Position numbers and translations under genes: made by a program. 64,000 nt of DNA from Spirochaetota bacterium. GTDB taxonomy: Bacteria; Spirochaetota; Spirochaetia; Treponematales; Treponemataceae. The notes beneath the pieces were generated by a model. The model was given only the letters and a program-made list of their open reading frames with translations. It had not been told where the DNA came from and searched no databases. This document shows, piece after piece, positions 34,192 to 42,456 of this stretch. Numbering within the stretch: position 1 is the stretch's first letter; every line of letters starts with the position of its first letter. The stretch is taken from assembly GCA_023393015.1 (NCBI GenBank), contig JAEWMY010000033.1:32370-96369 (forward strand), in the 5' to 3' direction.

Positions 34192-37110
34192 TCAATCAGC
34201 CGGCAGCAAACGGGCCTCGACCCTGTTCTCGCCGCGGACGTATCGACGCGCGAGGTCGCGCATCTTCTCCGCGGTTACGCGGGAGACGACCCCTTCGACG
34301 TCGTCGATCGAAGAGAACGGAAGGGACCGCGTCATCGCGCGGGTAATCCGTGAGTGCCAGAACCCGTTCGTCCTGAGTCCCGTCTCGTAGGTTCGGCGGA
34401 AGGTCTCGCGGAGCTTCACGAGGTCCTTCTCGTCCGCGCCCCTTTGCCCGATCGCATCGAGCTCGGCGAGCACGGCCGACGTAAGGGTGTCCTCGGTCCC
34501 GGGCGCGCACCCGAATTCTATGTCGACCTGGTACCGTCGCTCCGGATACGCCTGGAGCGTACCGTCGACCGATATTCCGTACGTGCCTCCCAGGGCCTCG
34601 CGTATCGACTCGCGAAGCCTGATGTCGAGGAGCATCAGGAAGAGGCCGAATAGCTCGTGATCCTTTTCTCCGATCTCGGCCCTTCCGCCGAACGCGATAT
34701 ACACCGAGCTCTTCTGCTCGATTCCCGCCCTGATCTCCCCGCGCGTGATCCCGCGCGGAAAGCCGGGGCGCACCGGTCGCGCGTCCTCCCGAATCCCGCT
34801 TCCGGGCAGGGTCGCGACATACCGGAGGACGAATTCCCTGAGCGTTGCCTCCTCGAAGCTTCCGGTAAAGACGAAGGTAAAGTCTCCGGCGTCCGCGTAT
34901 CGCGCGCGATAGGACTCCTCCGCGCGCGCGGCGTCCATCCTCGCGACAAACTCCGGAGAAAGGTTTTCGTACCTCGGCGAGTCTCCCCACAGGAGGCGCG
35001 CCTTCAGGTCGGCGAAGCGCTCGGCCGGATTCGACAGGCGCGAGGCCGCCGTCGTGCGGAGTTGCGTCATGAGCGAATTCCATCCCGGAGCCGTCCAGTC
35101 GGGAGCGACGAAATAAAGATGGGCGAGCTGGAAGAGGGTTTCGAAATCCTGCACGGACGACGATCCCGAAAGACCCTCGAAACTTTCCTGTATCCACGGT
35201 TCGCAGGAGACCGTGCGCCCGGCGAGTTTCTTCGCGAGGGACGTCGGGTTGAAGCCGTTGAGCCCCGAAGAAAGGGCGTAATCCGTGGCGACAGAGGCCG
35301 ACGGATAGTAATCGTCCGTCACGAGGGACGTCCCTCCCCTGCTGAACGCGGTAAAGAGTATCTCGTTCGCCTTGAAGGTCGTCGGGTAATACACGACCCG
35401 CGCCCCGTTCGAAAGCCGCCATTCGCGGATTCCCGCCGGCGACAGCTCCGCTTCCGAAACGATCGAGGGGGCCGCGGCGGCCGGCGACGTAACGGCACCC
35501 GCCGTACCCGCGGTCGGCGTCGCGGCCGGCGTCGCGGCCGGCGGATACAAGGGCCGCGAGAGGTCTTCCTCGGCGTAGGGCGCGAGGTCGGCGGGGGCCT
35601 TCCAGCCCAACCAGAGTTCGGCAAGGGCGGCCTCGTCCGGAACGTCCGAGGCCCCCTCGGGAGCGCTGACCATGAGATGCGTGCCCCGGTCGGAAAACCA
35701 CCGTCCGATCGCGTCCGAGACGTCGCGCGCCGTTATCCCGGGGAGGAGTTCCGCGTACAGGGCGTATCGTTCGTCGATCGAAGGATACGGCTCGTCTGCG
35801 AGCCAGGCGTTGAGAACGCCCGCGGCCTTGCCCGCCGAATGGGCCTTGTCGCGCTCGAGCCACGTTTGCCGCATGCCGTCCATGAGCGCGGCCTTTTCCC
35901 GCTCGAGCTCCGAGTCGGTCACGCCGAAGGCCTCGGCGCGCGCGAGCTCCGTCATGAGGAGGTCGAAGGCGTCGCGGAAACGGCCCGGGGCGCTGATCGC
36001 GGCGAGATAGGCGAACTCCGTCGGACGGGCCACGCGCGCGGAACCCGCCTCCGCGCCGAGAATCGCCGGATCCGAAAGCAGGGTCTTTTCCCCGAGGCGC
36101 GCGTTGATCGCGGAATGGGCGATCGACTCCACGAGCCGCGAGCGGAAGTCTTCCGCGGTCACGACGCGCCTCGCGGGACGGGGCTCGAGTATCTGCGCGG
36201 TGACGTACTGAAGTTCGCCGTCGCGCGTCACGAGGACACCCGGTTTCCGCGCGTTCGGGGAACCGTGCTCGGGCCTCGCCTTCGCGCCCTCGGAGGCCGG
36301 CAAGGACGAAAAGACCCGCCCTATCGCCGAGGCCATCTCCGCGCTCTCGATCGAGCCGACCGCCACGACGGACATCAGCTCGGGCCGGTACCAGGTCCGG
36401 TAAAAATCCACGATGCGATCCCTGCTCGCCGCGCGCACGATCTCGGGGTCGCCGATGGGAAGGCGGTCGGCGTACGCGGAACCGCCGAGCATGAACGGTA
36501 TCTGGCGGTCCCTCACGCGGCCCGAGGCCCCGCGCCCGAGGCGCCATTCCTCTATGACGACGCCGCGCTCGCGCTCGAGTTCCGTCTCGTCGAAGGTAAT
36601 CGCGCCGGCCCAGTCCCTGAGCACCGAAAGGGAACGCTCGAGGATCGCGGGATCGTCCGCCGGGATCTCGAGCATGTACACGGTCTCGTCGAAGGAGGTG
36701 TAGGCGTTGACCTCGGGCCCGAAGGCCATGCCTATCGACTCGAAGTAGCCGACGAGCTCGTCCTTCGCGAAGTCGGCCGTGCCGTTGAAGGCCATGTGCT
36801 CGACGAGGTGCGCGAGCCCGCGCTGATCCCCTTCCTCGAGAACCGACCCCGCGCGCACGGCGAGCCTGAGGTATACCCGGTTCGCGGGTTCGCCGTTCGG
36901 GAGAACGAACCACCGCAGCCCGTTCGGAAGCGTCCCCGAGACGACGGCCGGATCGGTCCCGATCGCGCGGGAGGCGGCGGAAGCCGGCGCCGAGACGCAC
37001 GACGAAAGCCCCGCGACGGCGAGGACGAGGCCAAGCACAAGGGCCGCGGGGGAAAACGAGGGACGACGCGCGTCACGCGACGTCGATCTGATAAATCCGT
37101 AAATAACCAT
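34192..37110 (-). CDS. M16-family zinc metallopeptidase, lipoprotein
   Basis: 972 residues, a two-lobed insulinase/pitrilysin-type protease. The zinc motif HLVEHMAFNG (HxxEH) and the downstream Glu region (NAYTSFDETVYMLEIP) are in the N-terminal M16 domain. A second inactive M16 pair occupies the C-terminal half, after a Thr/Pro/Ala-rich linker. The N-terminus is a lipoprotein signal (LSSC), so it is anchored to a membrane facing the periplasm. AGGTG lies 6 nt before the ATG. No operon partner; it ends beside twin hairpins. Confidence 0.92.
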   Translation of the reverse strand: MVIYGFIRSTSRDARRPSFSPAALVLGLVLAVAGLSSCVSAPASAASRAIGTDPAVVSGTLPNGLRWFVLPNGEPANRVYLRLAVRAGSVLEEGDQRGLAHLVEHMAFNGTADFAKDELVGYFESIGMAFGPEVNAYTSFDETVYMLEIPADDPAILERSLSVLRDWAGAITFDETELERERGVVIEEWRLGRGASGRVRDRQIPFMLGGSAYADRLPIGDPEIVRAASRDRIVDFYRTWYRPELMSVVAVGSIESAEMASAIGRVFSSLPASEGAKARPEHGSPNARKPGVLVTRDGELQYVTAQILEPRPARRVVTAEDFRSRLVESIAHSAINARLGEKTLLSDPAILGAEAGSARVARPTEFAYLAAISAPGRFRDAFDLLMTELARAEAFGVTDSELEREKAALMDGMRQTWLERDKAHSAGKAAGVLNAWLADEPYPSIDERYALYAELLPGITARDVSDAIGRWFSDRGTHLMVSAPEGASDVPDEAALAELWLGWKAPADLAPYAEEDLSRPLYPPAATPAATPTAGTAGAVTSPAAAAPSIVSEAELSPAGIREWRLSNGARVVYYPTTFKANEILFTAFSRGGTSLVTDDYYPSASVATDYALSSGLNGFNPTSLAKKLAGRTVSCEPWIQESFEGLSGSSSVQDFETLFQLAHLYFVAPDWTAPGWNSLMTQLRTTAASRLSNPAERFADLKARLLWGDSPRYENLSPEFVARMDAARAEESYRARYADAGDFTFVFTGSFEEATLREFVLRYVATLPGSGIREDARPVRPGFPRGITRGEIRAGIEQKSSVYIAFGGRAEIGEKDHELFGLFLMLLDIRLRESIREALGGTYGISVDGTLQAYPERRYQVDIEFGCAPGTEDTLTSAVLAELDAIGQRGADEKDLVKLRETFRRTYETGLRTNGFWHSRITRAMTRSLPFSSIDDVEGVVSRVTAEKMRDLARRYVRGENRVEARLLPAD

Positions 37111-37128
37111 GGTACACCTGCCCGTTCG

Positions 37129-39219
37129 TTACACCTTGAATGCGTCGACGTCGCGGCGAATCGCGTCCGCGGCGTCCCTGTTCGCGACGCCGAGGTCGCT
37201 GATGTCGGTAATGGCGTTGTTGATCTCCGAAACGCCCGAGATAATCTCTGCCATGAGGCCGTTCACGTCCTCGGTAATCGATCGGAGCGAGGAAAGGACG
37301 TCGAGCAGGCGCTTGTTGCCCTTGCCCATCTCCGTCGAACCCTCGTCGACCGAAACGGTAATATCGCGCATCGACGTGAGGGCCTCGAGAATCTGGGCGC
37401 TGCCGGCGTTCTGCTCGGTCATTGCCTGGTTGATCTGCCGAACGAGGCCGAAGACCTCCTCGACCGAGCGCTCGATGCGGTCGAAGGCGCCCATGGTGTC
37501 GGCGGAGTTGCGGTCAACCTCGGCAATAAGGCCCTTCACGTCGCGGATGTTATTCTTGATTACCTTCGCCTGTGCCGCGGAGTTCTCCGCGAGCTTGCGG
37601 ATCTCGTCGGCCACGACGGCGAAGCCGCGTCCCGCCTCGCCCGCGTGCGCCGCCTCGATGGCGGCGTTCATCGCGAGAAGGTTCGTCTGGCTCGCGATTC
37701 CGGAGATGAGCACGGTCGCCTCGGAAAGCTGGTCCGAGCTGTCGCTCACCTTGCGGACGAGTTCGGCGACGCCGGAAAGCCGCTGTTTGCCCTCGTCCGA
37801 GAGGGATTGGAGCGAATGCACGTGCGACTCGGCCGTGCCCGTGAGACCGGACACCGAGGAAAAGTTGGATATCATCTGCTCGATCGCGGCCGAAGACTCG
37901 TTTACGGCGGCGGCCTGGCTCTTGATGGACATCCCGAGGGAATCGATGCTCCGCGCCATCTGCTCCACGACCGAGGCGGTGTCCTCGAGGCTTCCCTTTT
38001 GCTCGTCCATCCGGCCTTGCGTGTTCTGCACGTTGCCCTGAATCTGCCTGACGCTCGCGGCCGTCTCGGTCGTGTTCGCGGAGAGTGTCTCGCTCGACTC
38101 GGCGACGACGTTGATGTCGCGGTGAATCGCGCCGATCGATTCCCGTATCGAGTCGAAAAGGGCGTTGATGCCGGAGGCGATTTCGGTCACCTCGTCCTTG
38201 CCCCGCACGGGGATGCGGCTCGTGAGGTTTCCGCGCACCGCCTCTCCGATAACCGCGTTGATCTGCAGGAAACGCGATATGAGGGCCTTGTTGAGGAATA
38301 CCGAAAGGATGAAGCCGATGAGGACGAGGGCCACGATTCCGAGCGCGTAGCTCGCCGAGTTCGCGCGGTCCGCGACCGCCAGGAGATCCTCCCCGTAAAT
38401 GGAAACGCCGACGGTCCAGGGAAGCTCCCGCAGACGCTGGAACGAAAGGTACTTCTGGTGGATAAGCCGCTCGTCGTCGCCCTTAGACCATTGATAGCCG
38501 ACGAAGCCGCTCGGCACGTTGTCGTCGGTCATCGCCTGGATGAACTCGTACTGGCTGAGGTCGCGCCCGATAAGCCGCTCGTCGGGATGCGACGCGATCA
38601 CGCCGGACCGGTCGACGATGAAGGGATAGCCCTGCCGGCCGATCTTGATCGTCGACATATAGGCTTCCTTGAGCTCGCGGCCGCCGATCATGACGACGAG
38701 GTATTTTCCGCGTTCCGGACCGAGCCTGACGCGGACGCCCACCGGCACGCCGAACCCCCGGCCGGCCGCGAGTTCGACGGGATCGGGCTCGACGAACGCG
38801 GACGATCCGAGCGACAGATGGTTGGAGAAGGCCGGTATCGCGCCGAGACTCAAACCGACGAGCTCGGGAGCGCTCGCGTCCACGACCGTCATGGAGTCCC
38901 GGTCGACGAGAAGCGCCGCCGCGATGAGCGAGTCCTGCGTGAGAATGTGGTCGAGGTAGGCGGAAACGGCCGCGTCGCGGATCGCGTACCCGTCGAGCAG
39001 CTGCTGGATCGTACGGATCCTGGCGTCGATAATCTCGGCGACGAGATACGCCTGCTGCCGCGTGCTCAGTTGCTGCTCTTCGAGCACGGCCTTGACGATC
39101 ATGCGGGACTGAACGGCGAAGACGCCGAGAAGCACGGCGGACACGGAAAGTATCACGATAGCGGCCGTCCTGACGATCAGGCGCCGACCGGAGAACGAAA
39201 GGCGGGAAGCGGATTTCAT
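37129..39219 (-). CDS. Methyl-accepting chemotaxis protein (Cache-type)
   Basis: 696 residues. One N-terminal membrane helix (about 13-33), a periplasmic Cache sensor of about 270 residues (YPFIVDRSGVIASHPDERLIG), a second helix (about 300-325), a HAMP domain and a long coiled-coil signalling domain. The hairpin tip reads MNAAIEAAHAGEAGRGFAVVADEIRKLAE, the conserved CheA/CheW-binding region. Confirms chemotactic motility. The start at 39219 follows TTGACC-17-TATACT by only 7 nt and has no Shine-Dalgarno. Confidence 0.95.
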   Translation of the reverse strand: MKSASRLSFSGRRLIVRTAAIVILSVSAVLLGVFAVQSRMIVKAVLEEQQLSTRQQAYLVAEIIDARIRTIQQLLDGYAIRDAAVSAYLDHILTQDSLIAAALLVDRDSMTVVDASAPELVGLSLGAIPAFSNHLSLGSSAFVEPDPVELAAGRGFGVPVGVRVRLGPERGKYLVVMIGGRELKEAYMSTIKIGRQGYPFIVDRSGVIASHPDERLIGRDLSQYEFIQAMTDDNVPSGFVGYQWSKGDDERLIHQKYLSFQRLRELPWTVGVSIYGEDLLAVADRANSASYALGIVALVLIGFILSVFLNKALISRFLQINAVIGEAVRGNLTSRIPVRGKDEVTEIASGINALFDSIRESIGAIHRDINVVAESSETLSANTTETAASVRQIQGNVQNTQGRMDEQKGSLEDTASVVEQMARSIDSLGMSIKSQAAAVNESSAAIEQMISNFSSVSGLTGTAESHVHSLQSLSDEGKQRLSGVAELVRKVSDSSDQLSEATVLISGIASQTNLLAMNAAIEAAHAGEAGRGFAVVADEIRKLAENSAAQAKVIKNNIRDVKGLIAEVDRNSADTMGAFDRIERSVEEVFGLVRQINQAMTEQNAGSAQILEALTSMRDITVSVDEGSTEMGKGNKRLLDVLSSLRSITEDVNGLMAEIISGVSEINNAITDISDLGVANRDAADAIRRDVDAFKV

Positions 39220-39226
39220 GGAGGAT

Positions 39227-39255
39227 AGTATACGGCCATTCGGGTCCGCGGTCAA
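39227..39255 (-). promoter_or_regulatory. Sigma-70 promoter, leaderless, for the chemoreceptor gene
   Basis: Minus strand TTGACC (39250-39255), 17-bp spacer, TATACT (39227-39232), 7 nt to the ATG. Confidence 0.75.
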
Positions 39256-39327
39256 ACGAATCCGCTCGCCGCACGGGCGGTCGGGGACGCGGGTACGTGC
39301 ACGCCTACCGGAACGCGCGCGGAGTCC

Positions 39328-39357
39328 TTGACGGCGCGCGTGCCGGCGGCGTATCCT
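39328..39357 (+). promoter_or_regulatory. Sigma-70 promoter, leaderless, for the ion transporter gene
   Basis: TTGACG (39328-39333), 18-bp spacer, TATCCT (39352-39357), 9 nt to the ATG at 39367. No Shine-Dalgarno. Confidence 0.65.
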
Positions 39358-39366
39358 CGGCGGGAT

Positions 39367-40647
39367 ATGAACGCGAAACTGACCGTGCTCGCGATAGCCT
39401 TCGCAATGTATGCCGTCGTTATCGTCATTCCCCGGCGGAAGGCGTGGGCCGCGGTCGGCGCCGCATGCCTTCTCGTCATCCTCGGGATCGTGTCCCCGTC
39501 GAGGGCGCTCGGGACGCATGTCAACTGGAGCGTCCTCATGATCTACGCCGGCGCCCTCGCCATCGCCGAGCTGGTCATCTACTCGCGCGTCCCGGCCCGC
39601 GTCGCCGACGAGATAGTGCGCCGCTCGAAAAACGTCGGAGTCGCCGTCGTCGCCATCCTGATGATGACGGGCCTCGTATCCGCCTTCGTCGACAACGTCT
39701 CGACCGTGCTCGTCATGGCGCCGATCGCGATCGCGCTTTCCAAAAAGATACGGATCGCCCCGACGTATTTCATGGTCGGTCTCGCGGTCATGGCGAACCT
39801 CCAGGGCACGGCGACCCTCGTCGGCGACCCGCCGTCGATGATCTTCGCGAGTTTCGCGCGATACGGTTTCAACGATTTCTTCGTGAACGAGGGGAGGCCG
39901 TCGATCTTTTTCGTCGTGCAGGTCGGGATGCTGGCCGGAGCGGCGTTCTTCTATTGCCACTTTTCGAAAAACGGCTCCGAAAAGGTCGATATCGCCCCCG
40001 AACCGATCGTCTCCCCGGTCCCGACGGTCCTTCTCGGCCTCATGATCCTCGGCCTCGCCGTCAACTCCTTTCTCGGTTCCGGCATCTCGCCGGTCTCTGG
40101 CCTCTACGTGGTCGCCCTCGCGGTTTCGGGACTCCTGTGGTTCCGGTTCGCGCGTCGCGAGAGCCGCGAGAGGACCTTCGCCCTCGTACGCGCCCTCGAT
40201 TGGGAAACGCTCGTCTTTCTCGCGGGGATCTTCGTCGTGGTGGGGGCGGTGGCGGACGTCGGGCTCCTCGGGGACTTCGCCGCCTTCCTCGCGGGTCTCG
40301 TCGGCGACAGCGTCCTGCTCGGCTTCGTCGCGATCATCGGGGTATCCGTGCTGCTCTCCGGCTTCGTCGACAACGTCCCCTACATCATCGCCATGCTGCC
40401 GGTGGCCGCCCGGATTTCGGAAGGCCTCGGCCTGAAGCCCGAGCTCTATCTCTTCGCGATCCTCGTCGGCTCCTGCCTCGGCGGAAACCTCACGCCCTTC
40501 GGCGCGTCGGCGAACGTGGTCGCGGTCGGCCTCCTCGGGAAGGAGGGCATACACGTCGGCTTTCCCGAATGGCTCCGCATCGGCCTTCCCTTCACCCTCA
40601 TAACGACACTTGCCGCGTCCGCCTTCCTCTGGCTCGTGTGGCGCTGA
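39367..40647 (+). CDS. ArsB/NhaD-superfamily anion or Na+/H+ transporter
   Basis: 426 residues with about 11-12 membrane helices. The two inverted-repeat re-entrant motifs are visible: SAFVDNVSTVLVMAP in the first half and SGFVDNVPYIIAMLP in the second. These, with TLVGDPPSMIFA and GGNLTPFGASANVVA, define the ion-transporter (ArsB/NhaD/CitM) superfamily. The transported ion cannot be deduced. The start at 39367 follows a promoter by 9 nt; the frame opens at 39328 inside that promoter. Confidence 0.85.
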   Translation: MNAKLTVLAIAFAMYAVVIVIPRRKAWAAVGAACLLVILGIVSPSRALGTHVNWSVLMIYAGALAIAELVIYSRVPARVADEIVRRSKNVGVAVVAILMMTGLVSAFVDNVSTVLVMAPIAIALSKKIRIAPTYFMVGLAVMANLQGTATLVGDPPSMIFASFARYGFNDFFVNEGRPSIFFVVQVGMLAGAAFFYCHFSKNGSEKVDIAPEPIVSPVPTVLLGLMILGLAVNSFLGSGISPVSGLYVVALAVSGLLWFRFARRESRERTFALVRALDWETLVFLAGIFVVVGAVADVGLLGDFAAFLAGLVGDSVLLGFVAIIGVSVLLSGFVDNVPYIIAMLPVAARISEGLGLKPELYLFAILVGSCLGGNLTPFGASANVVAVGLLGKEGIHVGFPEWLRIGLPFTLITTLAASAFLWLVWR

Positions 40648-40686
40648 AACGCCCGCGGCGCGATCCGGCGTTCCTCCGGTTCCGTT

Positions 40687-41016
40687 TCAAAGGTATTTGA
40701 GATAGTCCTCGCGTACGGGGGAAAAGACCTCCACGGCGACCGAGTCGTCGATGATGTCCGCGCCGTGCGCGGCGCCGGAGGGTACGGTCCACGCGTCCCC
40801 GGGCGCGAGCAGGCGCGCCGTCCCGGCCACGCGCAGGACCATCGATCCGCTCACGAGATAACCCGTCTGCTCGTGGGGGTGGGAATGTTCCGGAAGCTTC
40901 GCGCCGCGCGCGAGGCGGAATTCCGCCATGAGCGTGCGCTCCCCGTACGCGATCGCCTTGATCGATATGCCGGGCGCGACTTCGTGGTATCCGCTGTCTG
41001 TGTGTTCGCTGAACAT
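40687..41016 (-). CDS. Small cupin protein
   Basis: 109-residue single cupin domain. Metal-site motif 1 is HSHPHEQTGYLVSGSM and motif 2 is PGDAWTVPSGAAHGADI. Such stand-alone cupins are often sugar- or polyamine-related sensors or isomerases, and no function can be assigned. It starts 3 nt after the symporter stop codon with GGAG upstream, so it is the last gene of the alpha-galactosidase/symporter operon, hinting at a role in galactoside use. Confidence 0.8.
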   Translation of the reverse strand: MFSEHTDSGYHEVAPGISIKAIAYGERTLMAEFRLARGAKLPEHSHPHEQTGYLVSGSMVLRVAGTARLLAPGDAWTVPSGAAHGADIIDDSVAVEVFSPVREDYLKYL

Positions 41017-41019
41017 CTT

Positions 41020-42456
41020 CTACTCCTTTCCCTTCCCCGCCCGCGCCGCTATGTCGGAAAGGATCTTCCCGTACGTCGCCTCGTCGAGAACGTACTTCGA
41101 CCGATGAATGACGTAGCTCGCCACGATGAGCGCGAGCGGCAGGAGCATCATCGCCGACTTCATGAGCGTTATTCCCCCGGCGCTCGCCCGCGCCCCCTCC
41201 GGGAGGGCGTTGATGCCCGAGGCGACGAGGGTGACGCCGAGGATTCCCGAACCCGCCGCCCCGCCTATCTTGTTTATGAATGGCTGAAGGGCGAAGCTCA
41301 CGCTTTCGTTCCGCTTCCCGAGTTTCCAGTGCCCGTACTCGATCGTGTCGGCGAGGTACACGAGCATCAGGAGCTGGATGAAGGCCTGTCCCGCGAAGAG
41401 AAGCACGCCGGCCGTGCCGATGAAGACCATGTTCACGGGGGAGACGAAAAAGAGGACGTACGCGAATACGATGACGGCGATCGCCGCGGCATGAAGCGTC
41501 TTTCGCGGAAAACGCCGTCCGAGCGCGGGAAAAAACGCGAGCGCCGTAATCTGCGAGACGCCGAGGAGAATCGCGAACACGGGATACATTCCCTCGTCGC
41601 CGTAGGCGTACTTGAAGTAGTACACGCCGAAACTCGTGGTCGTGACGTAGCCGATCATGAAGAGGGCCATCGAGACCGCCGTGACGAAGAGCTGGTCGTT
41701 CCGGAAGATCGCGCGGCCCATGTCCCGAAGGCTCGTCTTCCGGCCTTCGTCGCCGCCGAGCGTCGGGACCGTGCGCACGCCGAACAGGGTCAGGCACTGA
41801 CCGACGATGAGTATGGCGACGACGACGCACGCGAAAAGGAAATACCCAGACCGGAGCGAGCCCGCGCGGCCGCCGAGCGCGGCGGTTGCCGGGATGACCG
41901 CGCCAACGACGGCGAAAAGCCCGACGTTCGCCGCGATGCGCGCGAACGAGCCGATCTCCTCGCGCTTTTTCTGGTCGTAGGAAAGCGAGGGCATCATCGA
42001 CCAGTAGGGAATGTCGTTGAGCGTCCAGGAGACGCCCCACAGGACGTACACTACGGCGAAGTATCCGACGTACGACGATCCCGCGAACCCGAGGTCGGCG
42101 AACAGGAGGATCGTGACGACGGCGCTCAATGCCGCTCCGATCGCGATCCATGGCTTGTACTTGCCCCACCGGGACTTCGTGTTGTCGACGACGAAGCCCA
42201 TGAACGGATCGTTGACGGCGTCGAATATGCGCGCGCCGGTCATCGCCGCGGTGATCGCGAGAAGGGCCGCGTCGCTTACCCCGACAGCCTCGGTTATGAA
42301 GACCATCAGATACATGCTCACGAGGCTATAGACCATGTCGCGCCCGACGGTCCCGAGCCCGAAGAAAACCTTGTTGCGGCGGAAAAGCGCGGCGCTTGAA
42401 AGCGCGGCGCTTGAAAGCGCGGCGTCTTCCGACGCGCCCCGTTCGTTACTTTTCAT
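41020..42456 (-). CDS. GPH-family sugar:cation symporter (MelB-like)
   Basis: 478 residues with 12 membrane helices. Family motifs include DAVNDPFMGFVVDNTKSRWGKYKPW in the first half and TIEYGHWKLGKRNESVSFALQPFI in the second, as in melibiose and xyloside carriers. The N-terminus carries a short tandem repeat (SSAAL twice). The gene overlaps the alpha-galactosidase gene by 11 nt, so alpha-galactosides such as melibiose are the likely substrates. The start at 42456 has GGAGG 7 nt upstream. Confidence 0.92.
   Translation of the reverse strand: MKSNERGASEDAALSSAALSSAALFRRNKVFFGLGTVGRDMVYSLVSMYLMVFITEAVGVSDAALLAITAAMTGARIFDAVNDPFMGFVVDNTKSRWGKYKPWIAIGAALSAVVTILLFADLGFAGSSYVGYFAVVYVLWGVSWTLNDIPYWSMMPSLSYDQKKREEIGSFARIAANVGLFAVVGAVIPATAALGGRAGSLRSGYFLFACVVVAILIVGQCLTLFGVRTVPTLGGDEGRKTSLRDMGRAIFRNDQLFVTAVSMALFMIGYVTTTSFGVYYFKYAYGDEGMYPVFAILLGVSQITALAFFPALGRRFPRKTLHAAAIAVIVFAYVLFFVSPVNMVFIGTAGVLLFAGQAFIQLLMLVYLADTIEYGHWKLGKRNESVSFALQPFINKIGGAAGSGILGVTLVASGINALPEGARASAGGITLMKSAMMLLPLALIVASYVIHRSKYVLDEATYGKILSDIAARAGKGKE
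42391..42420. repeat. 15-bp tandem direct repeat in the symporter N-terminus
   Basis: Two perfect copies of GGCGCTTGAAAGCGC (42391-42405, 42406-42420) with a degraded flanking copy on each side. The unit is a multiple of three and encodes a five-residue SSAAL repeat, so copy-number change would keep the frame. Confidence 0.85.

Noticed and set aside
34657..39228. 1523-codon open frame on the plus strand opposite the M16 peptidase and chemoreceptor genes
   Set aside because: It is antisense to two clear genes, is Arg/Gly/Asp-rich without domains, and results from the high-GC codon pattern of the real genes.
42381..42430. Short repeats as a CRISPR array
   Set aside because: Repeats are directly adjacent with no spacers and lie in frame inside a symporter gene.
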